Below are positions 1 to 9,694 of a stretch of DNA of 64,000 bases, piece after piece. Within the stretch, counting starts at the first letter, position 1. Every line of letters begins with the position of its first letter. A model generated the notes under the pieces. The model had not been told where the DNA came from and ran no database searches. It was given only the letters and a program-made list of their open reading frames with translations. The stretch spans positions 1,904,501 to 1,968,500 of the forward strand of contig NZ_CP014227.1 in the NCBI RefSeq assembly GCF_001553545.1. Reading direction: 5' to 3'. A program made the translations under genes and the position numbers. Origin of the DNA: Capnocytophaga haemolytica (GTDB lineage: Bacteria; Bacteroidota; Bacteroidia; Flavobacteriales; Flavobacteriaceae).

Positions 1-381
1 TAGCTCGGGTGTAGGTCTGAGGTCAGAAAAAAGATAAACTTTAATCCCATTGGCTGAAAAAACATCAGCTACAATTTTAGCAAAGGGCTTAGAGTTATTG
101 CGACAGTCGTGTGCAATAGCTACCTTAATTTCCTGATTAGGAAAACATTGGTGCAGGTAGTTACTCAGTCCTTGGGTATTCTTGCCAAGTGTGTACTTAT
201 TGATACGGTTGGTACCAATACCCATAATACCACGCATCCCACCCGTACCAAACTCTAAGTTTTTGTGGAAAGCCTCGTTGAGATCATCAGGATTGCCACT
301 AATGAGCTCTCGTACTTTTGCTTGGGTTTCAGCATCAAAGACATCTGATAGCCAAGTCTTTGCAATTTCAATACTTTTCAT
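1..381 (-). CDS. Phosphoglucomutase/phosphomannomutase family, N-terminal part (runs off window)
   Basis: The first 127 codons of an alpha-D-phosphohexomutase, which moves a phosphate between C1 and C6 of glucose or mannose in the cytoplasm. The translation opens MKSIEIAKTWL and carries EFGTGGMRGIMGIGTNRIN near residues 42-60. That stretch is typical of the N-terminal domain of the roughly 570-residue bacteroidetal enzymes. VAIAHDCRNNS follows, leading towards the catalytic phosphoserine domain of the family, most of which lies outside the window. The ATG at 381 sits about 50 nt inside a good promoter (439-470). Substrate (glucose or mannose) cannot be told from this fragment. Confidence 0.87.
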   Translation of the reverse strand, partial: MKSIEIAKTWLSDVFDAETQAKVRELISGNPDDLNEAFHKNLEFGTGGMRGIMGIGTNRINKYTLGKNTQGLSNYLHQCFPNQEIKVAIAHDCRNNSKPFAKIVADVFSANGIKVYLFSDLRPTPEL

Positions 382-438
382 AATACGAATATTTAAATCT
401 GTGCTCTGGTTAAAATACACAGTGATTATTTTCCGCGC

Positions 439-470
439 CAAAAGTACGATAAACTTTCCAAGTGCACAAA
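439..470 (-). promoter_or_regulatory. Promoter of the phosphohexomutase gene
   Basis: On the minus strand TTTG (470-467) is followed, 20 nt later, by TACTTTTG (446-439). This matches the Bacteroidota sigma-ABfr consensus TTG-N19/20-TAnnTTTG. Predicted start of transcription is near 432. Confidence 0.7.
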
Positions 471-538
471 CTATTTTACATATTTTTTTTGAAAAAAGAT
501 TATTGACATTTTTATTTCTCTCATTTGAAATAATGTTG

Positions 539-546
539 TAAATTTG
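539..546 (+). promoter_or_regulatory. -7 element of the SprB-repeat gene
   Basis: TAAATTTG matches TAnnTTTG and lies 24 nt before the ATG at 570. No TTG is found at the ideal distance, so the -33 box is weak or absent. Confidence 0.5.
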
Positions 547-569
547 CAGCCTAAACCAAAATAAAGAAA

Positions 570-3500
570 ATGAAAAAGATTGTTTTAATTATAGTTGTGT
601 TGTTGTACTCTATCCACAGTATAGCGCAAGAAGGAGTTACTCCTGAGGAAAAGAAAAAGTATGGATATTATATGCCTCTTTTTGAGATAGATAAAAAAGA
701 ATCTTCTATTTATTTTGATGGAAAAAAAGAAGATATAATATCTGCTGAAATAGAAAGACCTTATGGAAGTCAATTTTTACCTATTGATGTAAAAGAAGTC
801 CCTGCTTGGATAAATATATCAGTTGATATAACCGGACCAAGAGTAGGCTTCAAAAAAATATTTAAAATTATTAATGAGGATGCATCTCCATATGGTGCTT
901 ATTTAGTCACTACTGGTAATAAAAGAAGTGGAATTTTTTCTCATGATGGGGAGGGATTTGCATTTAGTTCTATAAAATACATTGTGTCTTTCAGATATCA
1001 GATGATTCCTTTACATACTCTTACTTTTCACCGTATATATAGTAGCTTTCTTCCAAGTGATATAAGAATACCTTTATTCGCTAAAGATGGATTTAGCTCA
1101 AAACTGTACGCTTATGAATACCAGCTAATCAATGACCCAAGCCATAAATGGGTGAAAATGGAATACGGATTAGGACATAGCAATTTAAATGTATGTGCAA
1201 AAGATATTTTTGAAGATAGTAAATTCCCTGATATATATGGAGAGCAAATTAATTTACGTGTCGTTTCATATGATTTAGGAAAAGCAGAAAAAGATGAGCT
1301 AGTCTCTTGGTCTGACCCACTAAGATTTACAATTCTCCCTTCAGGTCCAGAAATAATAAATAAAACTATCACTCCCCCTAAATGCGATGGAGAAACTGGT
1401 TCTATTACGCTAGCTTTTAGTCGAAAACTTATAGGAGATCCAAATGAATATGAAACTAATAAAAAAAAACTTGATGATAAGGATTGTTCCTATTTGGGAG
1501 AAACATTATCATTTTCTATTAAGAACCATACTTTAAATAATGCCATTAATTATAAAAATGATACTACCAAAATATTACTTACAACTAATACACTTACATT
1601 ATCTGATATACCCTTTCGAGAAGGAACTAATTATTATGAAGTTCAATTATTTGGAAAATACTACTATAAAAGTTCGTCAGGGTCTCGTAAAAGCATTTCT
1701 CTCTATACCGATGGGGAAAAACAGTCTTTTCGATTTTCCGTCACTATGCCCTCAGCGCTCACAGCAACCGCCACAAGCGCCAATATCACCTGTCACGGTG
1801 CCAATAACGGCTCCATCACCTTCAACATCGCAGGCGGCACGCCTCCCTATAGCTACAGCATTGCCAAAAACAGTGCCCCATTCTCGCCCTATACCCCTTT
1901 TAGCGATAGCTCCAATAAAATCACAAATCTTGCCGCGGGCAACTACAACGTTCATATTCAAGACGCTAACGGTTGCTCAGTAAAAGATGGCATGGGCAAC
2001 CCTATAAACTTCCGCTTTACCATCACAGAGCCCCCTGCCCTATCCATCAAAGCTGGAACAGAAAGTATTACCCATATTACTACCCCAAATGCAAATGACG
2101 GAGCTTATAACGCAACTCTTGAAGGCGGTAATGGCAATACTTACACAGGCACCCTCACCAAGATTGGCAGTACTTATCAAAGCCAGCAAATAGGTAACGT
2201 ATTTAACTTTCAAGGCCTCTCCGCAGGCGACTATCGCTTTGTCGCTGCCGACAGCAAGGGCTGTACGACCCAAACCACCTTTACCATAAAGGATTACGTC
2301 CCTATGCAAGTCACCATCACCGTCACTCAGCCCATCTCCTGCCATAGTGCCAACCCCGACCCCAACGACAAGGACGAGAACCTCAACGGTATCGGCGATA
2401 AAAACGAAAACGGCACCCTCTCCGCCTCAGTCACTGGCGGATTAGGCAATTACAAGTATCAGTGGTTCCAGCAAAAAAATGGAACTCCTATAAAGATGGA
2501 AAATAAACAAGAGCCTATTCTTAAAAATTGCTCAGAAGGTATATACTCTCTTCAAGTAAAGGACTTTTCTAACAATGTCGTCACCCAAACCGTCCAACTA
2601 AAATTCCCTGAAAAGCTCAACATCCGTGTGGAGGCGCCTCTGATGCAATGTTCACAGCCCAACAGTGGCACTGCCAAAGTCTTTGTCACAGGGGGGAATC
2701 CGCCCTACCACTACCGCTGGAGCAATGGCGATACCACCAACAGCATCAGCAACCTCACTGCTGGAAAGTACCTTATCACTGTTACTGACCATAACGGTTG
2801 CAGCACACAAACGCAGGTCATCCTCAAATTCCCCGACGCCATCGAGGTGCAACCCATTGTCCAGCACAACCGTTGCTATGGTGTCGCCGACGGGAGTATC
2901 TCCCTAAAAATCTCTGGGGGCAAAGGCGCCATCACCATACAGTGGTTCGACAGCACTGGAAAACCTATCACTGAGCACCTTAGCGCCGATAAAAAGCAAC
3001 TAACAGACTTAACCGCAGGTACTTATAAGGTCGTCCTCAGCGATGAGAGCGACTGCCCCACCGTCACCGAACTCATAGAGGTAAAGCCCGCCGCCGAAAT
3101 CCCGTTTAGCTTCCCCGATGAGATAACCCTTTGCCAAGGCGACTACTACCTATACACTGTCAGCGACACCGATTTTACCCAATGTTCTTGGGTTGATAGC
3201 ACAGGCAAGGAAGTCGCCACAGACAACACTTTTAGTGCTACCCTCGCAGGGGTTTACACCCTAAAAGCCATATACAAAGGAAGTTGTCAGATCACCAAGC
3301 AATTCACCGTAAAACAGAAAAACGAGACTTTCGAGATGGATTTCCTCGCTGCCACCACCTCTTATTACGATTACACACTCAAACTCATCGACATCTCAAA
3401 ACGCATTGACTCCGAGCAATGGCTTCTACCTGAGGGAGTTGAAATGATTTCACAGCAAAATCGTGAAGCTGAGATCCGTTTTCCCAAGGAGGGCGTTTAC

Positions 3501-3863
3501 ACCATCGGGCTTCAAGGCACACTCGGCGGTTGCACCAAGCGCGTCTACAAAAAATTCTGGACGGAGAAAGATCGGATCGGTATCGGAAACAGCGACGATT
3601 TTCACAAGCGCATCAGTGTGCTGGTAGTGCCCAACCCAGCAGGCAGAGGCACTGCCCCCTACATCAAAGTCGAGATGACCGAGAAAAGTCCTATCAACGT
3701 TCGTATATTCAACATCTTAGGACAAGAGCTCTTCAACAAAGATTTCCCCGCCGAAGAGCACTTCAAGATCCTCACCAACTCCCTCACCCTCTCCGCTGGC
3801 GACTACATCGTAATCGTCCAAGCCGATAAAGACATCATCGCCGCCAAAATGGTCATAAATTAA
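570..3863 (+). CDS. SprB-repeat cell-surface protein secreted by the type IX system
   Basis: A 1,097-residue exported protein. Residues 1-20 form a Sec signal peptide ending in IAQ. Residues about 21-390 are a large domain I do not recognise. From about 395 to 840 there are five SprB-type repeats (ITCHGANNGSITFNIAGGTPPY is the clearest; others start near QPISCHSAN, PLMQCSQPN and QHNRCYG), each with the CxGxxxGSI...GGTPPYxYxW pattern of gliding adhesin SprB. A Ca-binding-looking Asp/Asn-rich insert sits near residues 595-615. The last 80 residues (VVPNPAG...VRIFNILGQELF...SAGDYIVIVQ) are a type A type IX sorting domain, so the protein should cross the outer membrane and be anchored or released. 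The unit is monocistronic. Base composition changes sharply near 1740: the 5' part is AT-rich and the repeats are GC-rich, suggesting a mosaic gene. Role in adhesion or gliding is inferred. Confidence 0.87.
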   Translation: MKKIVLIIVVLLYSIHSIAQEGVTPEEKKKYGYYMPLFEIDKKESSIYFDGKKEDIISAEIERPYGSQFLPIDVKEVPAWINISVDITGPRVGFKKIFKIINEDASPYGAYLVTTGNKRSGIFSHDGEGFAFSSIKYIVSFRYQMIPLHTLTFHRIYSSFLPSDIRIPLFAKDGFSSKLYAYEYQLINDPSHKWVKMEYGLGHSNLNVCAKDIFEDSKFPDIYGEQINLRVVSYDLGKAEKDELVSWSDPLRFTILPSGPEIINKTITPPKCDGETGSITLAFSRKLIGDPNEYETNKKKLDDKDCSYLGETLSFSIKNHTLNNAINYKNDTTKILLTTNTLTLSDIPFREGTNYYEVQLFGKYYYKSSSGSRKSISLYTDGEKQSFRFSVTMPSALTATATSANITCHGANNGSITFNIAGGTPPYSYSIAKNSAPFSPYTPFSDSSNKITNLAAGNYNVHIQDANGCSVKDGMGNPINFRFTITEPPALSIKAGTESITHITTPNANDGAYNATLEGGNGNTYTGTLTKIGSTYQSQQIGNVFNFQGLSAGDYRFVAADSKGCTTQTTFTIKDYVPMQVTITVTQPISCHSANPDPNDKDENLNGIGDKNENGTLSASVTGGLGNYKYQWFQQKNGTPIKMENKQEPILKNCSEGIYSLQVKDFSNNVVTQTVQLKFPEKLNIRVEAPLMQCSQPNSGTAKVFVTGGNPPYHYRWSNGDTTNSISNLTAGKYLITVTDHNGCSTQTQVILKFPDAIEVQPIVQHNRCYGVADGSISLKISGGKGAITIQWFDSTGKPITEHLSADKKQLTDLTAGTYKVVLSDESDCPTVTELIEVKPAAEIPFSFPDEITLCQGDYYLYTVSDTDFTQCSWVDSTGKEVATDNTFSATLAGVYTLKAIYKGSCQITKQFTVKQKNETFEMDFLAATTSYYDYTLKLIDISKRIDSEQWLLPEGVEMISQQNREAEIRFPKEGVYTIGLQGTLGGCTKRVYKKFWTEKDRIGIGNSDDFHKRISVLVVPNPAGRGTAPYIKVEMTEKSPINVRIFNILGQELFNKDFPAEEHFKILTNSLTLSAGDYIVIVQADKDIIAAKMVIN

Positions 3864-3888
3864 ACAGAGAAAAAAATCTCTAAAAGTT

Positions 3889-3918
3889 TTGTATACTCAT
3901 TTATTTTGGCTATCTTTG
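3889..3918 (+). promoter_or_regulatory. Promoter of the transglutaminase-like gene
   Basis: TTG (3889-3891), 19 nt, TATCTTTG (3911-3918): a near-perfect Bacteroidota promoter, 30 nt before the ATG at 3949. Confidence 0.8.
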
Positions 3919-3948
3919 CCGCCGTTTTAAAATCTTATACTCATACAA

Positions 3949-5952
3949 ATGGAAATAGAAAACAAAGAACTTTACCGCTTTGTAGCAGCACCTGAATGGG
4001 CACAGTCCCTTACAGATGAGGAAATGATTAAACTGCTAGTAAATAGTGATTTTGCCCGCGAGGTAACCGAAGAGGGGCGTGATTACTGCTACTTCCTACA
4101 TAAATATATAAAAGTGGATAACGATCGCACTTCTGAGTATGCCTTTATGGCGTATACACTTACGCAACCTGAGAACTTAGAGCGTGCTTCTATGTACGAT
4201 ATGGTGCTTGAGGAGAATGAGTTCTATGAAGTAAATCGCATTGCAGTGTATCGCAATGGGCAACTCATTGATAAAACGAGTGACACCACTGTAAAAGTAC
4301 TTGACAATGAGAGTGAGAGCAACCGTGGGGTGATCAGTAGTTCAAAGAAACTCAATCTCTCTATAAAAGACTTGCATTTGGGTGATATTCTCATCTTGGA
4401 GGATATCAAGGTAAAGGTATTTACGGAGAAGGAATTTTTGCGCCGAGATTTTGTAAAGCATATACTCATCAGTCCAGATGTATATTGGGCTTACGGCAAG
4501 TATCATTATAAGTTTATCAACGATAGAGACAAGCCCGTAGCCTATAAGAAGTTTTTCTATCGTGATGCGCAAGGTAAATTGTTACCAGAGGTAAAAGGTC
4601 ATTTGGATAAAGGTCAGAGCTTTGAAATCTTAGAGTATGACTTTATCAATCCTGTTGACCCCAATCGTGAGATATTCCCATTTATTGACTTTGCAACTGA
4701 GGCTAATTGGTATGACTTATCGAACTATATCTACCCACTTTACAAGGAGGCTTTTGAGGCTAAATTAGAAGATTTTGCACCTGATTTTACACAGAAATTA
4801 GATGCTATGAACAGTCTTGACGAAAAGATAGAGTACGTAATTGAATATGTACAGAATAATATATACTATCTATACAACGCCGATGAGATGAACGGTCATA
4901 AACCACAAGAGCCACACCTCACTTACCAGAATAAGCAAGGAGATTGTAAAGCAAAAAGTGTACTAATGAAAGTAATGCTGGCGTATCTCGGGGTAGAGGC
5001 TGATGTCGTATTGGTGAATTACAACTCGGATTTCTATCTGAAGTATTACCTACCTTCTCTATTATCATTTAATCACGTAATTGTAAAGATCAAATATAAT
5101 GGAGAAGAATACTTTGTAGATGCTACAGATCGTAACCGATTTGGCAGGCTTGAAAAACGTGCTGTCTTGTCATTCTGCCACTATATGGAGATTGCACCCG
5201 ATAATATACTCAAGATAAGGAAACCAACCCATTTCCCAGATTACTGCATTGATGAAAAGGTGCGTGTAGAGGTAAAAGAAAACAAGGGAACGATTGTATT
5301 AGAGACTACTTACCGCTTTAATAGGGCTGATGGTATTCGTTCTTACTTTAAATCAACTAGCAAAAAGGAGATACTCGACAGCTGGAGTAATGCTTTGTAT
5401 TACAACCTGAACTATTGCAATGATAGAAAAGGAAAGGATTTACGTGATATCTTTAAAGACGCTAAGATTGAGATTACTAAAGATGACAAGGTAGAGAATG
5501 AAGTAGTAACACGCTATGAAGCACGCCTTGATGAACCCTATTTTACAGATCAGCAAGGAAAGCGATTCCTTATGTACTTCGATGGTAGTGTAGTAAAGAA
5601 TAATGTTAGAGAGTTTCAGCATAGTGACTCGAGTTTTTGGCATAGTTTTGACAGTGAACGCTATGATATTGAACTTCTCACTGATGAGAATATTGATACC
5701 AAAGAGAAATACACCGTACAAGAGTGTGATATTAACAATCTCTACTTTAAGCATAAGACAGAGAAGTTCATCACCAAGCACTCAGGTAAAGTAGTGGTGG
5801 AATACGACCCTCTGACCAATATTGAGGTGCCCTTAGATCAATTCGAGGCTTTGCGCGAAGATTATCACATTGTTGCCGACAGCAACTACGGCATCGGCAT
5901 CGATATCGTCGAAAAAGGAATCGGAGGATGGTTAAAACGCATTTTTAAATAA
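3949..5952 (+). CDS. DUF3857/transglutaminase-like domain protein
   Basis: A 667-residue protein with an N-terminal DUF3857-like half and a central transglutaminase-like fold. The Cys-His-Asp triad can be placed at C333 (GDCKAKS), H376 (FNHVIV) and D391 (VDATD), so an active peptidase or amidase-like fold is plausible. Most family members in Bacteroidota carry a signal peptide. This one starts MEIENKELYRF with none visible, so it may be cytoplasmic or the true export signal is missing. The C-terminal 200 residues resemble the DUF3858-type tail. It has its own strong promoter and is followed 20 nt later by the PaaK-like gene, so the two are probably co-transcribed. The physiological substrate is unknown. 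Confidence 0.75.
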   Translation: MEIENKELYRFVAAPEWAQSLTDEEMIKLLVNSDFAREVTEEGRDYCYFLHKYIKVDNDRTSEYAFMAYTLTQPENLERASMYDMVLEENEFYEVNRIAVYRNGQLIDKTSDTTVKVLDNESESNRGVISSSKKLNLSIKDLHLGDILILEDIKVKVFTEKEFLRRDFVKHILISPDVYWAYGKYHYKFINDRDKPVAYKKFFYRDAQGKLLPEVKGHLDKGQSFEILEYDFINPVDPNREIFPFIDFATEANWYDLSNYIYPLYKEAFEAKLEDFAPDFTQKLDAMNSLDEKIEYVIEYVQNNIYYLYNADEMNGHKPQEPHLTYQNKQGDCKAKSVLMKVMLAYLGVEADVVLVNYNSDFYLKYYLPSLLSFNHVIVKIKYNGEEYFVDATDRNRFGRLEKRAVLSFCHYMEIAPDNILKIRKPTHFPDYCIDEKVRVEVKENKGTIVLETTYRFNRADGIRSYFKSTSKKEILDSWSNALYYNLNYCNDRKGKDLRDIFKDAKIEITKDDKVENEVVTRYEARLDEPYFTDQQGKRFLMYFDGSVVKNNVREFQHSDSSFWHSFDSERYDIELLTDENIDTKEKYTVQECDINNLYFKHKTEKFITKHSGKVVVEYDPLTNIEVPLDQFEALREDYHIVADSNYGIGIDIVEKGIGGWLKRIFK

Positions 5953-5972
5953 CATATTAAAGGTAAAAGAGC

Positions 5973-7283
5973 GTGAAAAATCAAATCCCAACCATAGAAC
6001 AAGCCTCCGAGAAGGAAATCATCGCCTTCCAAGAGCAAAAACTACGCGAAATGATCGCTTATATCGCTGAAAAATCCGTCTTCTATCAGCGATTATTCAA
6101 AGAAAACAATATTAATCCGAAGGACATACAGTCAATCGCCGATTTAAAGCGCATCCCCACTACCAATAAGGACGATTTGCAGCAATTCGGCGATGATTTT
6201 CTCTGTGTTGATAAGCAGATGATCGTTGATTATGCATCCACATCGGGCACTATGGGCACGCCCGTAACTTTTGGGCTTACCGATAGGGATCTCGACAGAT
6301 TAGCCTACAACGAATCCATATCACTTGCCTGTGCTGGCATCCAAAAAGGGGATATTATACAATTAATGACCACTATCGACAGGCGTTTTATGGCTGGTTT
6401 GGCATATTTTCTCGGTATTCGCAAGTTAGGAGCCAGCATTGTGCGTGTAGGAGCGGGCATTCCCGAGCTGCAATGGGATTCTATTCATATTTATAAGCCA
6501 AAATACCTCATAGCGGTGCCTTCTTTCCTGCTAAAAATGATAGAATATGCCGAAAACCACGCTATTGATTACAGAAACTCATCCGTAAAGGGCGTTATTT
6601 GTATCGGTGAGGCTTTACGCGATGAACACTTTGAGAACACCCTTCTCACTGATAAAATATTGCAAAAATGGGAAGGATTAGAGCTATTTTCTACCTATGC
6701 TTCCACCGAAATGAGCACCACCTTCACTGAATGTAGCGAAAAACGCGGCGGTCATCACCATCCTGAGCTTATCATCACTGAAATTCTCGATGATCAAGGA
6801 CAAAACGCCCCTGAAGGAACCGCAGGAGAGCTTACTATCACCACTTTGGGCGTTGAGGCGATGCCTCTTTTGAGATTCAGAACGGGAGACATCGTTTTTA
6901 TGGAAAAAAAGCCTTGCTCGTGTGGGAGAAACACAATGCGCATAAGCCCTGTGATTGGACGCAAGCAGCAGATGATTAAATACAAAGGAACCACGCTTTA
7001 TCCGCCCGTGCTGATGGATTTGCTTGCTACTTTTGACGAGATTGACAATTACATCATCGAGATTAACACCAACGACATCCTCACCGACGAGATATTGATA
7101 CGTGTGGGGACAAAAAAACCTACCCAAGAGCTCAAAGAAGCCATTTGCAATCATTTTAGAGCTAAAATACGTGTGGTTCCTCGAATAGAATTTTGTAATA
7201 TCGAAGATTTGGACAAAGAAATCTATCCTAAAGGCAGTAGAAAGCCTGTTCGATTTATAGATAAACGAAAAATTTCGTATTAA
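5973..7283 (+). CDS. Phenylacetate-CoA ligase (PaaK)-family adenylate-forming enzyme
   Basis: A 436-residue enzyme of the PaaK branch of the AMP-forming superfamily, about the usual length. The phosphate-binding loop YASTSGTMGTPVTFGLT lies near residues 88-104, the adenylate motif region YASTEMSTTF near 247-256, and LRFRTGDIVFMEKKPCSCGR near 307-326 holds the RTGD motif and the CxCGR typical of PaaK. It should activate an aromatic or other carboxylic acid to its CoA thioester in the cytoplasm. There are no phenylacetate-catabolism genes nearby, so the true acid is unknown. The start is GTG at 5973, 20 nt after the upstream stop, which points to an operon. Confidence 0.82.
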   Translation: MKNQIPTIEQASEKEIIAFQEQKLREMIAYIAEKSVFYQRLFKENNINPKDIQSIADLKRIPTTNKDDLQQFGDDFLCVDKQMIVDYASTSGTMGTPVTFGLTDRDLDRLAYNESISLACAGIQKGDIIQLMTTIDRRFMAGLAYFLGIRKLGASIVRVGAGIPELQWDSIHIYKPKYLIAVPSFLLKMIEYAENHAIDYRNSSVKGVICIGEALRDEHFENTLLTDKILQKWEGLELFSTYASTEMSTTFTECSEKRGGHHHPELIITEILDDQGQNAPEGTAGELTITTLGVEAMPLLRFRTGDIVFMEKKPCSCGRNTMRISPVIGRKQQMIKYKGTTLYPPVLMDLLATFDEIDNYIIEINTNDILTDEILIRVGTKKPTQELKEAICNHFRAKIRVVPRIEFCNIEDLDKEIYPKGSRKPVRFIDKRKISY

Positions 7284-7346
7284 AGTTTTTTTATTTAAAA
7301 GTTTCAGAATTTTTAGTCTTTGTACTTGTTTAAGAAAGTATAAAGT

Positions 7347-7388
7347 AACAGATCTTTTTTACAAGATAACGAGTAAAAAAGATCTGTT
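7347..7388. terminator. Bidirectional terminator between paaK-like gene and cca
   Basis: A perfect 16-bp inverted repeat (7347-7362 and 7373-7388; arms contain AACAGATCTTTTTTAC) with a 10-nt loop lies between two convergent genes. The arms contain runs of T/A, so it can act in both directions. Confidence 0.75.
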
Positions 7389-7424
7389 GTTGTATTGATT
7401 ACAAACGATGTCCTTGCTAATTTA

Positions 7425-8843
7425 TTACTTAGCTTCTATTTTTAGTTCCTTAGCCTTGTCAAACATAAAGCTTTTGGCTTCTTCGTATTCGTTAGGTATT
7501 TTTCCTTCGAGGATAGCCTCTTTTATAGCTTCTTTAAGTACACCCACTTCTCGGGAAGGCGGCAAATTAAAGGTCTGCATTATTTCTTCACCAGAGATAG
7601 GCGGTTGAAAATTGCGGATATGGTCTTTTTCTTCAACCTCTACCACCTTTTGACGTACGATTTGGAAGTTATCGTGGTACTTTTTGAATTTTTTAGGGTT
7701 CTTCGTGGTAATATCTGCTTCGCAAAGGGTCATTAAATCGTCAAATTCGTCTCCTGCATCGAAGACGAGCCGCCTAACTGCGGAGTCGGTTACCACATCA
7801 TCAGCGATAATGATAGGCCGAGAGCTCATTTTCACGATTTTTTGTACGTATTTCATCTTTTCATTGAGCGGAAGGCGCAATCTTTTGAAGAGATGGTACA
7901 CCATTTTGCTGCCGACGAACTCGTGTCCGTGGAACGTCCAGCCTATTTTTTTGTTGAAGCGTTTGGTAGGTGCCTTGCCGATGTCGTGGAGTAGGGCAGC
8001 CCATCGCAGCCATAGGTTGTCGGTGTGTTCAGCGATGTTGTCCACTACCTCGAGGGTGTGCCAGAAGTTATCTTTGTGGCGTTGCCCTTCTTGTTCTTCG
8101 ACGCCCTGCAAAGCGATGAGCTCAGGGAGGATATAATGGAGGAGCCCCGTTTCAAAAAGGAGCTTTAGCCCTATGGAAGGTTTCTCAGCGGCGAGTATTT
8201 TGTTGAGTTCGTCAACAATTCGCTCGTTGGAGATGATTTTTAGGCGGTTTTTGTTCTTTGTGATGGCGTCGAGCGAGTTTTTTTCAATCTCGAAGCCGAG
8301 TTGAGTGGCGAAACGGATGGCGCGCATCATCCTGAGGGGGTCATCAGAGTAGGTAACGTCAGGATTTAAGGGGGTACGGATAATTTTTTGGTCTAAATCG
8401 TGCAATCCGTTGAAGGGATCGATGAGTTCGCCGAAGTTATCCTTGCCGAGGGAGAGCGCCATCGCATTGATAGTGAAGTCGCGGCGGTTTTGATCGTCTT
8501 GCAGCGAGCCGCTTTCCACGTAAGGCTTGCGCGAATTAGCCTCGTAGCTCTCGCGGCGTGCCCCGACAAACTCAATATCGAGGTTGTCGGACTTGATCAT
8601 CGCGGTTCCGAAGTTTTTAAAGATAGATACCTTGGGATTATTAGGGAGCTGCTCAGCCACTTTCTCAGCCAGCGAGATGCCGCTGCCGATGGAGACGATG
8701 TCGATGTCCTTGGGGAGCTTTTTTCCTAAGAGATAGTCGCGTACAAAGCCACCAATGACGTAAGTTTCCACGCCTGCTTCTGTGGAAATGTCGCTAATGA
8801 GGTTAAAAATAGGGTTAGTGAGTGCTTCTGTATATTTTGTCAT
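7425..8843 (-). CDS. cca: CCA tRNA nucleotidyltransferase with HD domain
   Basis: A 472-residue class II nucleotidyltransferase that adds or repairs the 3' CCA of tRNAs. The head domain carries [13 protein letters not shown] (residues about 28-40) and the metal-binding KDIDIVSIG. The tail contains an HD phosphohydrolase domain with [13 protein letters not shown] near residues 285-297. This HD-fused form is the usual one in Bacteroidota. It is the last gene of the marC-kdsA-cca run, 51 nt after kdsA. No separate promoter is evident in that gap. Confidence 0.93.
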   Translation of the reverse strand: MTKYTEALTNPIFNLISDISTEAGVETYVIGGFVRDYLLGKKLPKDIDIVSIGSGISLAEKVAEQLPNNPKVSIFKNFGTAMIKSDNLDIEFVGARRESYEANSRKPYVESGSLQDDQNRRDFTINAMALSLGKDNFGELIDPFNGLHDLDQKIIRTPLNPDVTYSDDPLRMMRAIRFATQLGFEIEKNSLDAITKNKNRLKIISNERIVDELNKILAAEKPSIGLKLLFETGLLHYILPELIALQGVEEQEGQRHKDNFWHTLEVVDNIAEHTDNLWLRWAALLHDIGKAPTKRFNKKIGWTFHGHEFVGSKMVYHLFKRLRLPLNEKMKYVQKIVKMSSRPIIIADDVVTDSAVRRLVFDAGDEFDDLMTLCEADITTKNPKKFKKYHDNFQIVRQKVVEVEEKDHIRNFQPPISGEEIMQTFNLPPSREVGVLKEAIKEAILEGKIPNEYEEAKSFMFDKAKELKIEAK

Positions 8844-8894
8844 TTTTTACTGTTAAGTGCTTGGTAATTAAGTGTGAGCACCGAAGTTAAAAGG

Positions 8895-9686
8895 CTAAAA
8901 ATTGTAGATAGTTTCTCGGATTGCCACCAGGCGAGTGAGCAGCCCCTCTAAGAGATCGAGGTGGAGCATATTCGCACCGTCGCTTTTAGCGTTTTTAGGG
9001 TCGAAATGCGTCTCAATAAAGAGCCCGTCGGCGTTATTAACGATGGCAGCGCGCGCAATGGTTTCGATCATCTCTGGTCGACCTCCGGTAACGCCGCTTT
9101 GTTGGTTGGGCTGCTGCAAAGAATGCGTAACGTCCATCACCACAGGGGCGTAAGCGCGCATCGTAGGGATGCCACGGAAGTCGACAATGAGGTCTTGGTA
9201 GCCAAACATAGTGCCGCGGTCGGTAATCAGCACGTGCTCGTTGCCAGAATCGAGCACCTTCTGCACGGCGTGCTGCATACTCTCAGGGCTCATAAACTGA
9301 CCCTTCTTCAAATTGACGGTCTTGCCTGTTTTTGCAGCGGCAACCACTAAATCGGTCTGACGCACGAGGAAAGCAGGGATCTGCAGCACATCAACATAAG
9401 CGGCAGCCATTGTTGCATCGGCGATTTCGTGGATATCAGTAACGGTAGGCACCCCAAAAGTACGGCCTACCTTCTCAAGAATCTTCAAAGCCTTCTCATC
9501 ACCGATGCCTGTGAAGGAATCAATGCGGCTGCGGTTGGCTTTCTTGAAGCTGCCCTTAAAAGTGTAGGGGATGTTTAGCTTATTGGTAATCTGCACGATA
9601 CGCTCAGCTATGCGCATCGCCATTTCCTCGCCTTCAATGGCGCACGGACCTGCTAAGAGGAAAAAATTTTCTTCTTTATTCAACAT
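8895..9686 (-). CDS. kdsA: 3-deoxy-8-phosphooctulonate synthase
   Basis: A 263-residue aldolase that condenses arabinose-5-phosphate with phosphoenolpyruvate to KDO-8-phosphate for the lipopolysaccharide core. Recognisable family motifs are LAGPCAIEG (residues 11-19), KGSFKKANR near 44-52, TDIHE and a C-terminal IETHFDPKNAKSDGANML. Length is normal. It starts 8 nt after the marC stop codon, so both are probably on one mRNA. Its product feeds the same envelope pathway as lpxK (44.9 kb) and the LpxL-like acyltransferase (53.5 kb). Confidence 0.95.
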   Translation of the reverse strand: MLNKEENFFLLAGPCAIEGEEMAMRIAERIVQITNKLNIPYTFKGSFKKANRSRIDSFTGIGDEKALKILEKVGRTFGVPTVTDIHEIADATMAAAYVDVLQIPAFLVRQTDLVVAAAKTGKTVNLKKGQFMSPESMQHAVQKVLDSGNEHVLITDRGTMFGYQDLIVDFRGIPTMRAYAPVVMDVTHSLQQPNQQSGVTGGRPEMIETIARAAIVNNADGLFIETHFDPKNAKSDGANMLHLDLLEGLLTRLVAIRETIYNF

Positions 9687-9694
9687 AAATCTAT

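Noticed and set aside
1540..2907. Several open frames overlapping the SprB-repeat gene in other phases
   Set aside because: Their composition is typical of shadow frames over GC-rich, Thr/Ser/Pro-coding repeats. The main frame has motifs throughout.
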